From positions 1,860,001 through 1,924,000 of the forward strand of contig OY725504.1 of assembly GCA_963281255.1 (NCBI GenBank): a stretch of DNA of 64,000 bases, read 5' to 3'. The DNA comes from Aphrocallistes beatrix (taxonomy: Eukaryota; Porifera; Hexactinellida; Sceptrulophora; Aphrocallistidae). The position numbers and the translations under genes were made by a program. Shown here in pieces: positions 12,369 through 22,841 of the stretch; within the stretch, counting starts at the first letter, position 1; each line of letters opens with the position of its first letter. The notes beneath the pieces are model-generated. The model worked only from the letters and a program-made list of their open reading frames with translations. It searched no databases and was not told where the DNA came from.

Positions 12369-12480
12369 TTTGACACCATAATTATATATGCTAGTGATAT
12401 GTACATTCCTAATCCTTATTGTGCATGGTTAAAGATTTAAGGCAGCTCATGTATTAGCAGCGTGTGGTCTAATATTCAAA

Positions 12481-12962
12481 ATGTCACTGGTTAATATTAT
12501 ACTGTTATGATCATCTTCCAATTGATGACTATTCGAAGATAGTTGAAATATAATATTTTCGAATGGGTCAGTGCCCACTAGTTTATAAATCTTTGAATTT
12601 CATAGCCCATCAGTCTACTCCAATCCTCGCCGTATTCTGCGCCCTAGTTTAATGATATTATTCCACGATTTTTAAAATTTTGTCCCTTATAATAATTTAA
12701 ATCAATTTTCAATTGGATCCATACATTTCTACAGTACCATAAACCGAAGTGCATAAATCGAATTTAGGAAACTTAATAATAATCCTATCACAACAATCTT
12801 ATATTCAAATCGAAAGCTGATCGCTAAAAATACAATGGGCAAATCGAATATTAAATTTATACACTATCTTTGAAATTCAGATCAGTTATCAATGGTTTTT
12901 GAATGAATTAATAAGTAAATTCATTTGGAATTGGAAACATCTTTTTACTTCTAATATCAATA
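12481..12962. other. No gene seen
   Basis: AT-rich sequence. A possible worn MITE tip (tacagtaccataaaccgaag) lies near 12731. No convincing frame, RNA or repeat pair. Confidence 0.3.
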
Positions 12963-13643
12963 CAAGGCTGGATTCGGTTAACCGCCATCAATCACGGTTA
13001 ACGGTTAAGAAAATTTTGATCGGTTAGCCGATCTGCTTTATTTTCTGAAAATTTAGACTAATTTCATTGTTTTTCGATGGAGATTCATGAATATTACTTC
13101 TACAAGTAAAATTTTGGTTACTACAATATCACAATATTACTTTTATTACAATTTTTATAACCAAATAGTATATTTCGAGACCACTGAAGATTGTAAATTT
13201 TTCAAGATCAGGTTAAATATTAGTCGACAAATCCACATTTATATTATTTAATATTGAAATCGGTTAACCGGTTACAGGGTTTCATACAGAGGGGGGGTGG
13301 CCCTGGGATTTCCCCCCCCCAGCCAAAGTTTCCCCCCCCCCCAGGACAATAGGACAATTCACTTGGAGTGTCTTCATGTGGCCGCTTTTGTGAAATGAAT
13401 CGCCTGATATCTATATATACAATACTTGTAGGTTTACTCAGATCTAAATCTAGAGATCTTAAAAATCTAAAGATATGTAGGTTAAATGACAAGAATGGTT
13501 GTAAATCGATATTTAAGCGTCAATGATTCAAAAAAAAATCCTCCTCCCCCCAGAAAAAAATCCTGTATGAAACCCTGGGTTAACCGCCCTGGAGGAAACA
13601 AAAATAACCGACCACGAATATCGGTTAACCAACCCCAGCCCTG
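12963..13643. mobile_element. hAT-like 'GGTTAACCG' element, copy 1
   Basis: Inverted ends CAAGGCTGGATTCGGTTAAC and the complement of CAGGGCTGGGGTTGGTTAAC. The flanks share ATCAATA, close to an 8-bp duplication. Several GGTTAACCG palindromes lie near each end. It holds a second element (13275-13577). Other copies are at 23126-27325 (reverse orientation) and, partial, at 31190-31420. Confidence 0.6.
13275..13577. mobile_element. Nested MITE with CAGGGTTTCATACAG ends and homopolymer C/G runs
   Basis: Inverted ends CAGGGTTTCATACAG and CTGTATGAAACCCTG inside the GGTTAACCG element. Just inside both ends are G or C runs of 6-10 bases. The flanks share GGTTA only, so the duplication length is unsure. 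No coding frame. Confidence 0.5.
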
Positions 13644-13984
13644 ATCAATATTTATTGTCAGCTATGTTTATCAAGGTCAAACCTAATCTCTTGTCTTCAT
13701 TATGGTTGCTAAATATGATTTATCTTCTAAAATGTTAGATAAACTAGAGCAGCATTAATCTTTGTGGTTCTGAAGATTACTCTAATCTCAATCTAAATTG
13801 AAGAATATTCCCCACCTCATACTGAGATTCATGATTTTATTTTTTTTAATTTTCAGAACCACTGAAAATAATTTTAAGAATGGTCTGCTGAAATCATTTA
13901 AAAATAATTTGATATTTTCATTAAATGTGTCTAGATGTGATTTAGTTGTATTATATTTTGATTCAACAACACTGCAGATAATTT
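13644..13984. other. Upstream region of the hypothetical gene at 13985
   Basis: AT-rich. A strong acceptor-like site, a long T run followed by TTTTCAG, ends at about 13857 and a frame runs from there to 14025 in another phase. A second possible acceptor (cactgcag) ends at 13978. Either could feed an exon into the 13985 frame. Confidence 0.3.
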
Positions 13985-14595
13985 ATGGTGAGCCTCAAAT
14001 TAGAAACTTCCAGGTCTCGAAATGATCCTAAACCTCTCCCCATTAGTCAACGCATTTTGGGTTTTGAAAAAAAAAGTCCTAAACCCTCGTATCATACTAC
14101 AGAGAATTTTATTCAATTAAATGATCCTACCCCTTCTGATTCCAAGATACCTTCAGTGAGTTTATTATTACGTCGTCAAAGAAATTCTAAACTTAATGGA
14201 TATTGTCAAAATGAGCATTCTTCGTCTAAAAATGTAGTTAATTTCTCAAAGTTTGCTGATAATATTGAATCCACGATTCCTCATCAGGATTTTAATAGAA
14301 GTAATTCCGAAACATTATTAAAAGAAACGGCATTCAAGTCATCAAATNNNNNNNNNNNNNNNNNNNNNNNNNNNNNNNNNNNNNNNNNNNNNNNNNNNNN
14401 NNNNNNNNNNNNNNNNNNNNNNNNNNNNNNNNNNNNNNNNNNNNNNNNNNNNNNNNNNNNNNNNNNNNNNNNNNNNNNNNNNNNNNNNNNNNNNNNNNNN
14501 NNNNNNNNNNNNNNNNNNNNNNNNNNNNNNNNNNNNNNNNNNNNNNNCATCGAGCACCTCCTCTAAAACCGAGAGATTTCGAGTTAGAGACCTGA
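13985..14595 (+). CDS. Hypothetical serine/proline-rich protein, split by an assembly gap
   Basis: From ATG 13985 a frame of 121 codons stays open up to the N gap at 14348. It is rich in Ser, Asn, Lys and Pro, with stretches such as PKPLPISQRILGF and SVSLLLRRQRNSKL, and looks disordered. After the gap one frame reads RAPPLKPRDFELET and then stops at about 14593-14595; an AATAAA follows at about 14660. Which frame follows the gap cannot be known because 200 Ns is a placeholder length. I do not recognise the family. An upstream exon is possible. It could also be a chance frame, but its length and the nearby poly(A) signal favour a host gene. Confidence 0.45.
14348..14547. other. Assembly gap (200 N)
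   Basis: Exactly 200 unknown bases, the usual placeholder for a gap of unknown size. It lies inside a likely coding region. Confidence 0.98.
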
Positions 14596-15645
14596 TATTC
14601 ACAGGATATGTTTCAAGCTAAGTTATCCTGATATTTCTAGAGTTTCATAGTTTTAAGAATAAAATTGATTGAACAGTGCAGAAAAGATTTAGGGTACATT
14701 CTATTTTGGACCACCCTGTAAGTAACAAATAATTATGACTATAGGTTTTGCTGACTCATTTCCGGTAGTCATTTGGGCAGGAAACATTTTTAGAAATGCG
14801 GGGTCTATGCTATAAATAGAATGGACCCCAGGTCATTGTCGGGAAAATAATAACTCAGCTCAAATATAGAAAAATAAAGATAAAACCATATGTATACTTA
14901 AAACGCTAGGAATTGTTAGTTTCTCGACTATACTGTGTATAGTAGCCAACTTTTGAAATGAGTCCCTTCCTAAATTTTTAGCAAGGTTGCAACCGAAATG
15001 TTCAATATTCGGTTAGCCAAATACTATTTAGCAAATAGTTGATATTCGGTTGGGAACCGAATATCAGTATTCGTATTTGGTTGTTGTAAGTTGGAGTAAG
15101 GCGTAGACTTTTTATGGGTAGAAGTTACTATATAATTTTTGATCTGACACTTTGCGACACATTGAGACATCTTTTAAAGTCCAGAAAAGTTATAGCTCAG
15201 AATCCACTCATGAAACCCCTATCATATGTAAAAGGAATGCAATTTTTCGAGGTTTCTTTCCAGTTGCCGAAGTATGTAGAGTACGAATGTAGACTAACCG
15301 GGGACAGAAACGAGTAAAACCGATCACAAAACATTCCACAAAGGTCAACAATTAGGCTTTTTACCTCTGAGGATATTCCTCTTATTTCCACACATAACAT
15401 GAATGCACAGTTCTTATTTCATATTCTAAACATTATATATTTACCCAAGCAGAGGCATCTAAAAATCTAAACTGGCCAACTATATGGGATGTCTCACACC
15501 TGACTCTTGGATGCATTAGAAATCTATGTGCCTCGAGGTGCCAGGACTGCATAAATGGCAATGGATTATGCAGTAAATATTGAAAACAAAATTTTGTTCG
15601 TTATCCATATTGAGATAATTCCATTGGAACTGGTGAAAAAATATT
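14596..15645. other. No gene seen; worn transposon tips
   Basis: At about 14700-14720 GGACCACCCTGTA resembles a mariner-type tip like the one at 51584. At about 14890 TTAAAACGCTAGGA resembles the 5' end of the second Helitron subfamily. At about 15000-15080 there is a short inverted repeat around ATATTCGGTT. The frames at 15114-15317 and 15516-15803 have no recognisable motif. Confidence 0.35.
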
Positions 15646-16021
15646 ATGTTAAGTAGATCAGACAATTCTGGGACAAATTTCAGCCTTATATTACCTATAA
15701 TGGCTGAGTTAAAGTCGAAAAACTGAAATTTCCAATTATAAAAAGGTGACAATAGCGTCATAATTCCATGATGAGTCGACACACAGGGACAAGGATTCGT
15801 CATTATTAGTCGTCCTTATTGCAATGACAAGTCGGATCAATAGAGTTTTTCAGACTTAGGTGGGTCCTGGGGTGCACAAAATAATTTTTGGCGTCAGGGG
15901 TGCACGAGGTAAAAAAGGTTGGGAACCACTGGTCTGAGCTCAGAACTTAGTGGAGCCATAGCCAAAACACTCCCACATGCAAAAAAAACAGCTTTCTGTG
16001 CCTGGCAGTTTCTTCAATCAA
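15646..16021 (-). mobile_element. Helitron body fragment (copy E) with a hAT tip inserted
   Basis: It matches the inner body of the Helitron family (ttcagcc..ataatggctgagtta, and atgagtcgac..tctgagctcagaactta). Between about 15783 and 15932 is a foreign piece ending GGTTGGGAACCACTG, a typical hAT tip. Neither Helitron terminus is present. Confidence 0.55.
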
Positions 16022-16610
16022 ATCGCAATGGCTTGCTTATATATTGGCTAGCCAACATCTAGGCTAACATCACCGATATTTTCGGTGTTCGCCAATCTTA
16101 CTATTAAAACTCGATTAATGTTTATATATACATATATATATCCTTACTATTAAAACTCGATGAATGTGTATATATATATATATCTGTAACGAATTGATTG
16201 AAGAAACTGCCGGGCGCAGAAAGCGGATTTTTGGCATGTGAGAGTATTTTGGCTATGGATCCAGTAAGTTCTGAGCTCAGACCAAAATGATGACTCATCA
16301 CTTTGTTATGACGTCATCATTACTCATCAAAAACTTTAAAAAATGATAAATTTGGTGATTTTTCGTGCGATATAGATTATAACAGTAGGACAGACTTATT
16401 TTGAGATGTTATCTCCCGTATAATTAATCAATGTGAGCCCAGGCGACTGAAGGGAGTCCGCCAGCCGCGCAGCGCAAGCAAGCGAAGCGCGCTTGTATAT
16501 GTAAAAATAAACATTAATCGAGTTTTAATAGTAAGGTTGGCGAACACCGAAAATATCGGTGATGTTAGCCTAGATGTTGGCTAGCCAATATATAAGCAAG
16601 CCATTGCGAT
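16022..16610. repeat. Large interrupted palindrome built on Helitron 5' ends
   Basis: The arms 16022-16140 and 16496-16610 are near-perfect complements: ATCGCAATGGCTTGC, then TTGGCTAGCCAACATC, then a CACCGATATTTTCGGTG palindrome, then a Helitron 5' end with its (TA)n. Helitron copy F sits in the middle. The outer arms could be the ends of a fold-back element or the product of an inverted duplication. Confidence 0.6.
16141..16495 (+). mobile_element. Non-autonomous Helitron, copy F
   Basis: It starts TCCTTACTATTAAAACTCGA after an A and ends GCGAAGCGCGCTTG before a T, inserted in the (TA)n of another Helitron 5' end. At 355 bp it is shorter than copy A, from internal loss. Confidence 0.7.
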
Positions 16611-17569
16611 AGCTTCAATATACTAGTCTATAAAATGATATGACCGTTGTTCATTTTGTGAATAATGGTACATGAAGTGAACAAAATCATAATTTACGAA
16701 TATTTTTGTATAATTTATTTTCTATCTGAATTCTTTCGACTATTCAATTCTAATACTAGATAATATGATACCTTTTACTCGAGCTCTTGAACACGATGCT
16801 AAAATATTAAACAAGTTGGTTCTATACTTTTTGAGTAATAATTAATAACCCGTGCACGTCCAGGAATGTTGAAATGAAAGTAAAAGTGAATTGAAAGTAA
16901 ACTGAAAATGAAAATGAAAGCTGGGTCATTTCTATTTATACCTTTGAACCCAAGTATTTCCCGGGTTTAAATACTTTAGTGAAGGAATTAGTGAAGCACC
17001 GGTTCGAAATTATTAGAACAGGGGCATACACCACACTGTTCACAGGTTACATGCGAACCCCCCCTCCCCCGGATTCTATTTTCGATGGCAGCACAAACGA
17101 GTTGTTATCCCCCTTGGTAAAAATGTATTCCTAGTTTCAAGTAATTCATACACCTATCAGGAATTAAAATTTAATGAGTTTGAGCATATTTCGAGTTATT
17201 TACAGGTAACTTCGAGGTGCTTTACCCTTTGACCCCCATTGGGGGACTTACAGCGCCTAGAGGAAAAATCCTGACGTCTTTGTTTTCGAAATCCCATGTT
17301 GACCCTCGGGGGACGCCATTGTAGAATACAGCATTTTGGTTTAATACATGTAGTAATTGTAGGTCTTACTAACTGTAGCTATGAATTCATGTATTAGGCT
17401 CGTAAATGAATTGCTGAAAAATATCCATCTGATTTAGCTGTATCCCTCGATATTATACGTAGGTGATCGTAATAATTTACATTACTGAAATAACTGAAAG
17501 TCAATAAAGATAAATTTTCCAACCTGTGCTTTTGTATCTCAATCATAGTTCTGTTTTCCTAATTGATAG
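16611..17569. other. No clear gene; small MITE relative at about 16858-16976
   Basis: The 16858-16976 stretch is the reverse-oriented relative of the 117-bp MITE at 9472-9588. From 17000 to 17400 the base composition is less AT-rich (runs of C near 17060) and the sequence appears only once in the window; it may be host intron or intergenic DNA. No frame is convincing. Confidence 0.35.
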
Positions 17570-17725
17570 ATTCTAGCATCATCACATGCCTCGCAACTGG
17601 ACTGGGACTCGTGTGAAAGCGTAACTGATGTTCTCCACTCCTGCTACAAGTTCCCTTGGTTCTACTCGATCATCTACTGGGCAGAGGAATATTTGCTTGG
17701 GGAGCGAGTGGAAAGTGAATGTTAG
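17570..17725 (+). CDS. Possible terminal exon of an unidentified host gene
   Basis: A pyrimidine-containing acceptor (ttttcctaattgatag) ends at 17569. The next 51 codons stay open to a TAG at 17723-17725 and have a protein-like make-up: DWDSCESVTDVLHSCYKFPW, then FYSIIYWAEEYLLGE. AATAAA follows at about 17790. There is no ATG, so it would be a 3' exon. I do not recognise it. Against it: a different frame in the same place (17628-17825) is also open, and no partner exon was found upstream. Confidence 0.35.
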   Translation: MLASSHASQLDWDSCESVTDVLHSCYKFPWFYSIIYWAEEYLLGERVESEC

Positions 17726-18344
17726 AATGAGGTCTGGAACGGTAAATATTTGGCAGTCGAATTTAGCTAACCAAAACAAGTTATTAATAAAAAAATTGCA
17801 ATATATACATAAAATGAAACAATAGAAAATAGGAAAGTGTTTTGTAGAAGTTGAACAGATGACATATTTTTGATATTTATCGACTCTGTTGGAGCATATT
17901 CAGTTGTATTTAAATGCTGGGCTATACACGAAGTTTCTCACATACCAATTCCAGAGTTGCGAAACTAGTGACACATATAAATTAAAATATGCAAGCACGC
18001 AAATCTCGATGATAAATTCCAATCGAGTGAAGTCATGGAAACATTATAAAACCCTAGTTTGCCGCGGAATGTTGAATTTAAAGTGAACTGAATTGAAAAT
18101 GAAAGTGGGGTCATTTCTATTTATACCTTTGAACCCTCGTCAAATTTGTTTTTTTTAATGATAATTCGCATGATGACTTTGCATCACTTGTGCACAGGCA
18201 ATTAGTAGTCCATCAGGGGAGGAAGTAAACCACTTGTAAAATGTCTATTGGGATTCTAATGACTAAAAAATATGATGGACAGTTTACATCTCATCACCTT
18301 CCGGTTTTTATTAAAATCTCATCACCTTCCGGTTTTTATAAGTA
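17726..18344. other. No gene seen; second relative of the 117-bp MITE
   Basis: At about 18055-18135 the phrase GGTCATTTCTATTTATACCT marks another diverged copy of the small MITE. The frame at 17889-18086 overlaps it and is not convincing. A 'catcaccttccggttttta' unit is present twice in tandem near 18293-18338. Confidence 0.35.
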
Positions 18345-18412
18345 CAAGCGCGCTTCGCTTGCTTGCGGACACTGTGTGTCCGCAGAGTTACCCAGTGGGC
18401 CCTCGGGGATAT
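18345..18412 (-). mobile_element. Helitron 3' tail fragment (copy G)
   Basis: Only the GC-rich tail (CAAGCGCGCTTCGCTTGCTT and the GGACAC hairpin) remains, then the sequence turns unrelated. Confidence 0.55.
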
Positions 18413-19046
18413 TAGAGAACAATACGTTGCATTCTTGTTTGTACTAAGTATACTGAATTGTCATTTGTCTGTAGTTACATTAATGAAATCAGAACTGTAG
18501 CAGAAAATTTAGGTTCATGATAAATAGAATTTACTTCGTATTAAGTAAGCTAATCTTGAATGTAAGGTCAATTTGAATCCACAAAGTTCACATTACTAAA
18601 GATTATTATACTTGAATAATCAACCAATTTCAGTTCATGTCGTTAACAACAATTAAAGTGTGTTATATGCTATGATCAATCGATTCAATCATAAATAACT
18701 TTTAACATTCAAATTATAGACTCAAAATAGCTGTATTCAATGTCCTTTTGATTGTATGCATAAGTCACTACTATTTTATTCCAATGTATTTGTAAAATGT
18801 TACTTAATGATGATGATTTAGCATATATTGAAAATCTTATGAGGAGGTGCAGATCTACATATATGTTTGCAGCTTCACAAAAATTTCAGGGCGATATCTT
18901 TTAAACTCTGGTCTGTACACCACTTACGGCCGGCCGGACACCCGCACTCATTTTAGTACTGCTACTATATTATTATATTGGATCATAGAACCAATATAAT
19001 AATATAGGAAGCATACTAAAAAACCATTGTTTTAATATATAAGATA
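18413..19046. other. No gene seen; short palindrome at about 18965-19005
   Basis: AT-rich single-copy sequence. CCAATATAATAATATAGG near 18990 is the complement of a stretch near 18968, giving a short hairpin. No coding motif. Confidence 0.3.
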
Positions 19047-19528
19047 CAAGCGCAGTTCGTTTGCTTGAGCTGTGCGGCTGCCGGACACTTTGTGTCCGTC
19101 GAAGGCGCCCTGCAAGCCTTAAAAGGGAGATAACATCTCTAAATACGTATGTCCTACTGTTATAATCGATATTGCACGAGAAATCACCAAATTTGTCAAT
19201 TTTTAAATTTTTGATGCGTTATGATGACGTCATAACAGTGATGAGTCATCATTTATTGATGGTAGCTACATCATATGTGAGATATATTTATATACACATT
19301 GTATTAAAATTTCAGCCTTCTATGACCTAAAATGGCTGATTTATAGTCAATAAACTGAAATTTCTTATTATAAAAAAGGTGACAATGACGCCATAATTCC
19401 ATGATATGTGGACATTTCCGTCTGAGGTCAGAACTTAGTGGAGCCATAGCCAAAAGCCCCCCACATTCCAAAAATGAGCTTTCCGTACCTGGTAGTTTCT
19501 TCAATCAATTCGTTATACTATATATATA

Positions 19529-19715
19529 CAGTCGACTCCGCTTAATAGGGCCACTGTTTAATCGGGTCAGCCGCTTAATCGGGCCACTTTTGGCAGGACC
19601 GGAATAGCTCTCATACATAGAAGCTAATACAAATATTTTCGGTTAATAGGGTCCTCCGCTTAATCGGGGCAAAATGTCCTCTGACCGATGTGGCCCTATT
19701 AAGCGGAGTCGACTG
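19529..19715. mobile_element. pogo-like MITE 1 of the chain
   Basis: Inverted ends CAGTCGACTCCGCTTAATAG and CTATTAAGCGGAGTCGACTG, flanked by TA in a (TA)n tract. Length is 187 bp. CGCTTAATCGGG-type units repeat inside both ends. Confidence 0.75.
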
Positions 19716-19730
19716 TATATTATATATATA

Positions 19731-20125
19731 CAGTCGAACCTGCTATAACGGCCACTCTATATAACGATCACCTGTCTATAGCGGTCACCGATGAACAGTC
19801 CCGTCCGAAATTCCATAATATTGAACCTGTGTATAGCGGTCACCTGCTCAACGCGGCCAGCGGCCACCCGTTTGTAGTCCCTTACTGACCCTAAAACTGT
19901 CTATAACGACCATCACCTTTTTATGTGCTTAATACAGGACCTGTTACGAACGATAAACTAGAATCATGTAATTACTTCAAGTAATGGATTTCTAAAAACT
20001 TATATTTATTGCACTACGTTGATTCCTTTGGGGATTGAGACAATCACCTGTATATAACGGTCACCTGTGTATAACGGCCAATTTTGTCCAGTCCCTTGGG
20101 TGGCCGTTATATACAGGTTCCACTG
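19731..20125. mobile_element. pogo-like MITE 2 of the chain
   Basis: Ends CAGTCGAACCTGCTATAACG and CAGGTTCCACTG, flanked by TA. Units such as 'ctgtatataacggtcac' repeat inside. A reverse-oriented copy of the same family lies at 48587-48908. Confidence 0.75.
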
Positions 20126-20144
20126 TATATATATATATATGTTA

Positions 20145-20302
20145 CAGTCAGATTGTGAAATTAGGGATTTAATGAAATGCCTAGTGATCTCACGAAATTA
20201 CTAGGCATTTCGTGAAATGAGTGTGGGTTTTTCACGAAAAGCCTAATAATTTCGTGAAATCACTAGGCTCTTCATGAAATAACTGATTACACAGATTGAC
20301 TG
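20145..20302. mobile_element. TA-target MITE 3 of the chain with palindromic CCTAGTGAT units
   Basis: Ends CAGTCAGATTGTG and CACAGATTGACTG, flanked by TA. The inside has alternating inverted copies of 'ctagtgatttcacgaaat', so it can form several hairpins. Confidence 0.6.
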
Positions 20303-20349
20303 TAGCATATATACACAAACATTAATAGAGTTTTAATACGTAGTAAGGA

Positions 20350-21120
20350 TATTCATATTTTAACAGCACCACACCAAAGCTTAGTTTAATTAAAGATATA
20401 AGTAAGATCTCAACGACTAATGTAAGGTATTTCACCATGTAGGATCCGATTTTCGCGCTTTGAAAGTAATAATATGAATTTTTTATTAACATATTACATA
20501 TTTTCACACCTTTCGAAAAAATCATATTTTAAGCTAAAAGCGAACGGCTAATAGGATATGTTAATATGTAGATTCCGATTTTCGCACTTTGAAAGAAACG
20601 ATGTGTATATTTTATGGCTATTAAATGTTGATATATACAAAAACAAATTATAAAAATAGGCTCGAGGCTGGCTTCCAATGATTGACATGGGTTTTCAGGG
20701 GTATAGATTTCGAATATACATATTCAGGTCAATAACATAAATGATTTGTTTAAATTTGTTTACATTACAGACATAAAGTAAATATTATAAATTATTTGTT
20801 TACTTTAGTTTATAATAGATACATAAAATAAACAAATTACAAAAATAGGCTAGAGGCTGGCTTCCAACGGTCGATATGGGATTTTCAGGAGTGTAGATTT
20901 AGAATGTTACATTTTCAGATCCATTTGAGAAATTACTCGTTAGCTTTTGTTTACAATATTCATATAAAGTTTAAAAATTCCCAAAATAGGTTAGATTGAG
21001 TAACTCCAAGCGCCCTCAGGGACACTCTGCGGACACGTAGTGTCTACAAGGTGAGCAGCGCAGGCTTTTTCTTAAAGTTTGAACCTGTAAAGAAATAGTA
21101 GGAAAAAAACGGTTTCGACT
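20350..21120 (+). mobile_element. Helitron-like remnant of the second subfamily (copy I)
   Basis: Two or three tandem units of about 180-190 bp (each with 'ggctggcttccaa', 'acatgggttttcagg' and 'gtgtagattt') lead to a worn GC-rich tail near 21025-21066 (GGACACGTAGTGTC, GCAGCGCAGG). The unit matches the body of copy B at 2761-3400. A MITE tip (gtttcgactgta) follows at about 21108. Confidence 0.45.
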
Positions 21121-21818
21121 GTAGTAATAATTTGTTAATAAATGACGCCTCCTCCTCCTCCTCTAATAGCCATCCCTATGTTCCTCTCCACGCAAGATAG
21201 GTCTACAAAGCGGTGGGATGCATTCAATTGTGATTGGATGGTTTTACTGTTGAAATATTGCGCTTGTGATAAATTCGAGGAAGGTCAATGCAATATTGGA
21301 TGTATTTTGCAGTTAGATTGTGTGCGTGCAATTAAATGGCTGTAGCAGCTGAATATTGACCAAGGAATATATTTACACTTTCAATTCTAGGTAGATGCTT
21401 GGAGTATTTTGATATTGTTCAGTATTTCTCAAATTCATACTTAAAGTTAAATAAATAGTAAAGACAAGATAATTGGGTCAAGACGAAATAAGAATTAAAC
21501 ATTCCTTTTCTTGGATTTGTTAATCATTGATGATTTTATTTACATACGATAGATTTTAAATTCAAAGTTATTGATTCAATATACTTTTGCTATACTCGAT
21601 TTTAGATTCGTAACTCTGCCATTTGTTTGGTATCTCGTCATATCAAACTCTAAAATACCTAGACTAAATATAGATTTCCTACCGCTCCATTAACTGAATG
21701 GAATTTAAATAACAAGATTTCTCAAACGAACGAATACCATAAAGTAGGAGCATTCCTTTTGTCTAATCCTCTCTGGAAACAACAAATAGTTGCAAATTGC
21801 TAATAAAAAAGGAAATAC
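21121..21818. other. No recognisable gene
   Basis: A 67-codon frame at 21142-21345 starts with five prolines and has no known motif. The minus strand here should hold the later exons of the integrase gene at 21819-27543, but I could not find the expected third acidic residue or GPY/F region, so that gene may be cut off here. Confidence 0.3.
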
Positions 21819-22130
21819 CTTGCTGACAAACTCAGGTCCTTGATCATGCTGGATAACCTGAGGCACTCCGAGAGTAAAATAGATGCTCTCCAGCTGAGAC
21901 AACACCTCACTACTCTTTTTCGTTCTCAAAGGGCGAACTGCACAGAATTTAGAGAGATAACAAGTTGTGACCAGGAGATGTTTGTAACCCTGAGAGTTCT
22001 CCTGCAAATCACAGACCAGATCAATACCGATGTGTTTCCAGGGCTGATCTGGGGGAGGAATTGGTTGCAGTTTGCTTTGAGGTTGATGTCGTAAATTAGC
22101 ATCAGTCTGACAGTGATGACAAGTTTTTTT
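21819..22130 (-). CDS. Ginger-type integrase gene, exon with first two catalytic aspartates
   Basis: The exon lies between an acceptor (ctctcttcag) and a donor (AAG|gtattt). It reads KKTCHHCQ (second half of the H2C2 zinc site), then HIGIDLV (first catalytic Asp), then GYKHLLVTTCYLSKF and VIQHDQGPEFVSK (second Asp). The same blocks with the same exon borders occur in the Ginger1 copy at 39114-39425. The frame is open throughout, unusual among the transposon genes of this window. The exon with the catalytic Glu was not found. It may be a Ginger DNA transposon gene or a host gene derived from one, as with vertebrate GIN1 and KRBA2-like genes. Confidence 0.65.
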
Positions 22131-22667
22131 CTGAAGAGAGAAGATTGGTACGTCATAACACAGGATGTTTATCGAAAGTCAACATAGTATCAGTTTCTAT
22201 ATGACAAGTCATTGAACATGACTTGAGTCAAAAGTTCAAATTCTATTCAAGTCATGCTCTATTACGTAATAGCTATGTATTCAATTTTGAATTCTACTTG
22301 GTGGGTCGTCTGAGAAAACAAGAATTTCTGTTCTCGCACAAACTACGTGTTGCGAGTACAACAAATTTTGATCATTTCGCAACTAAACAAACCCCTAATT
22401 CTCAATACATCAAGCAATCTAATTTAGCTACAGTTATCTCTCGTTAAAATACGAACACCTGGGGACCATTGAAATGCGTTCATATTATCCGAGATCTAAT
22501 GGCGTGATTGGAATGTATATTCATTTGCGAGTGTGGGGGATAAATAATTCGTTCGTCTTATCTGGAGTTAAGAATTACAAGTCTACTACAAATATATGTG
22601 TAATGCTCCATAAGTGGAACAAAGGTGTAATAAAAAACAAAGATGGAATAATTAACTCAATACTTAC
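22131..22667. other. Intron of the minus-strand integrase gene
   Basis: Bounded on the minus strand by gtaagt at 22667 and cag at 22131-22133. It holds a worn pogo-like MITE tip near 22435-22495 (gttaaaatacgaacacctgg) similar to the one at 28757. Open frames here have no motif. Confidence 0.4.
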
Positions 22668-22841
22668 ATAGTTTTTGATATCTTCATTCATTCCTGGCCA
22701 AACATATTTCTGTCTGATAGCTTTGATAGTAGCGTTGATGCCAGGGTGTGCAGGACCGTCATGGTACAGTTTAAGTACCTCTTCAACTTGACCTGAACAC
22801 ACTACTTCGTATGAAGTTACTTTATTTCCACTGATGGTCAC
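22668..22841 (-). CDS. Ginger-type integrase gene, H2C2 zinc-binding exon
   Basis: The exon starts after an acceptor (gagtag) and ends at a gtaagt donor. It reads KLYHDGPAHPGINATIKAIR and then YVWPGMNEDIKNY. The spaced histidines pair with the CHHC of the next exon to complete the integrase zinc site. It aligns block for block with 38873-39043 on the plus strand, including the intron phase. No TIRs for this copy were found. Confidence 0.65.

Larger units (their letters stand above)
9347..12480. mobile_element. hAT-like fold-back element, copy 3, with four insertions
   Basis: It is the same family as 34356-35246: the left arm (ttgtgacaaatttagtcatttt, then GGGCACTTCTAA) is repeated in reverse on the right (GCTCTTAAACGGCCTCTGAAAA to ggcagctcatgtattag). 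The outermost tips are missing here. Inside it sit a 117-bp TTAA MITE (9472-9588), a TTAA-2 element (9885-11498), a TA MITE (11706-12044) and a hAT MITE (12166-12368). No protein is encoded. Confidence 0.65.
19047..20349 (-). mobile_element. Non-autonomous Helitron, copy H, carrying three MITEs in its (TA)n
   Basis: The 3' tail lies at 19047 (CAAGCGCAGTTCGTTTGCTT, somewhat worn) and the 5' end at 20349 (complement of TCCTTACT.., with a small change). The body is standard up to about 19515. The (TA)n near the 5' end has received three different TA-target MITEs (19529-19715, 19731-20125, 20145-20302). Confidence 0.7.

Noticed and set aside
16131-16536. Reading the Helitron family as a TIR transposon, because some copies show the TCCTTACT end on both sides
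   Set aside because: Clean copies (C, P) have one TC end and one CTTG end and no duplication; two-sided cases are nested or inverted 5' ends.
21142-21345. 67-aa frame with five leading prolines as a gene or as the missing integrase exon
   Set aside because: Wrong strand for the integrase gene and no recognisable motif.
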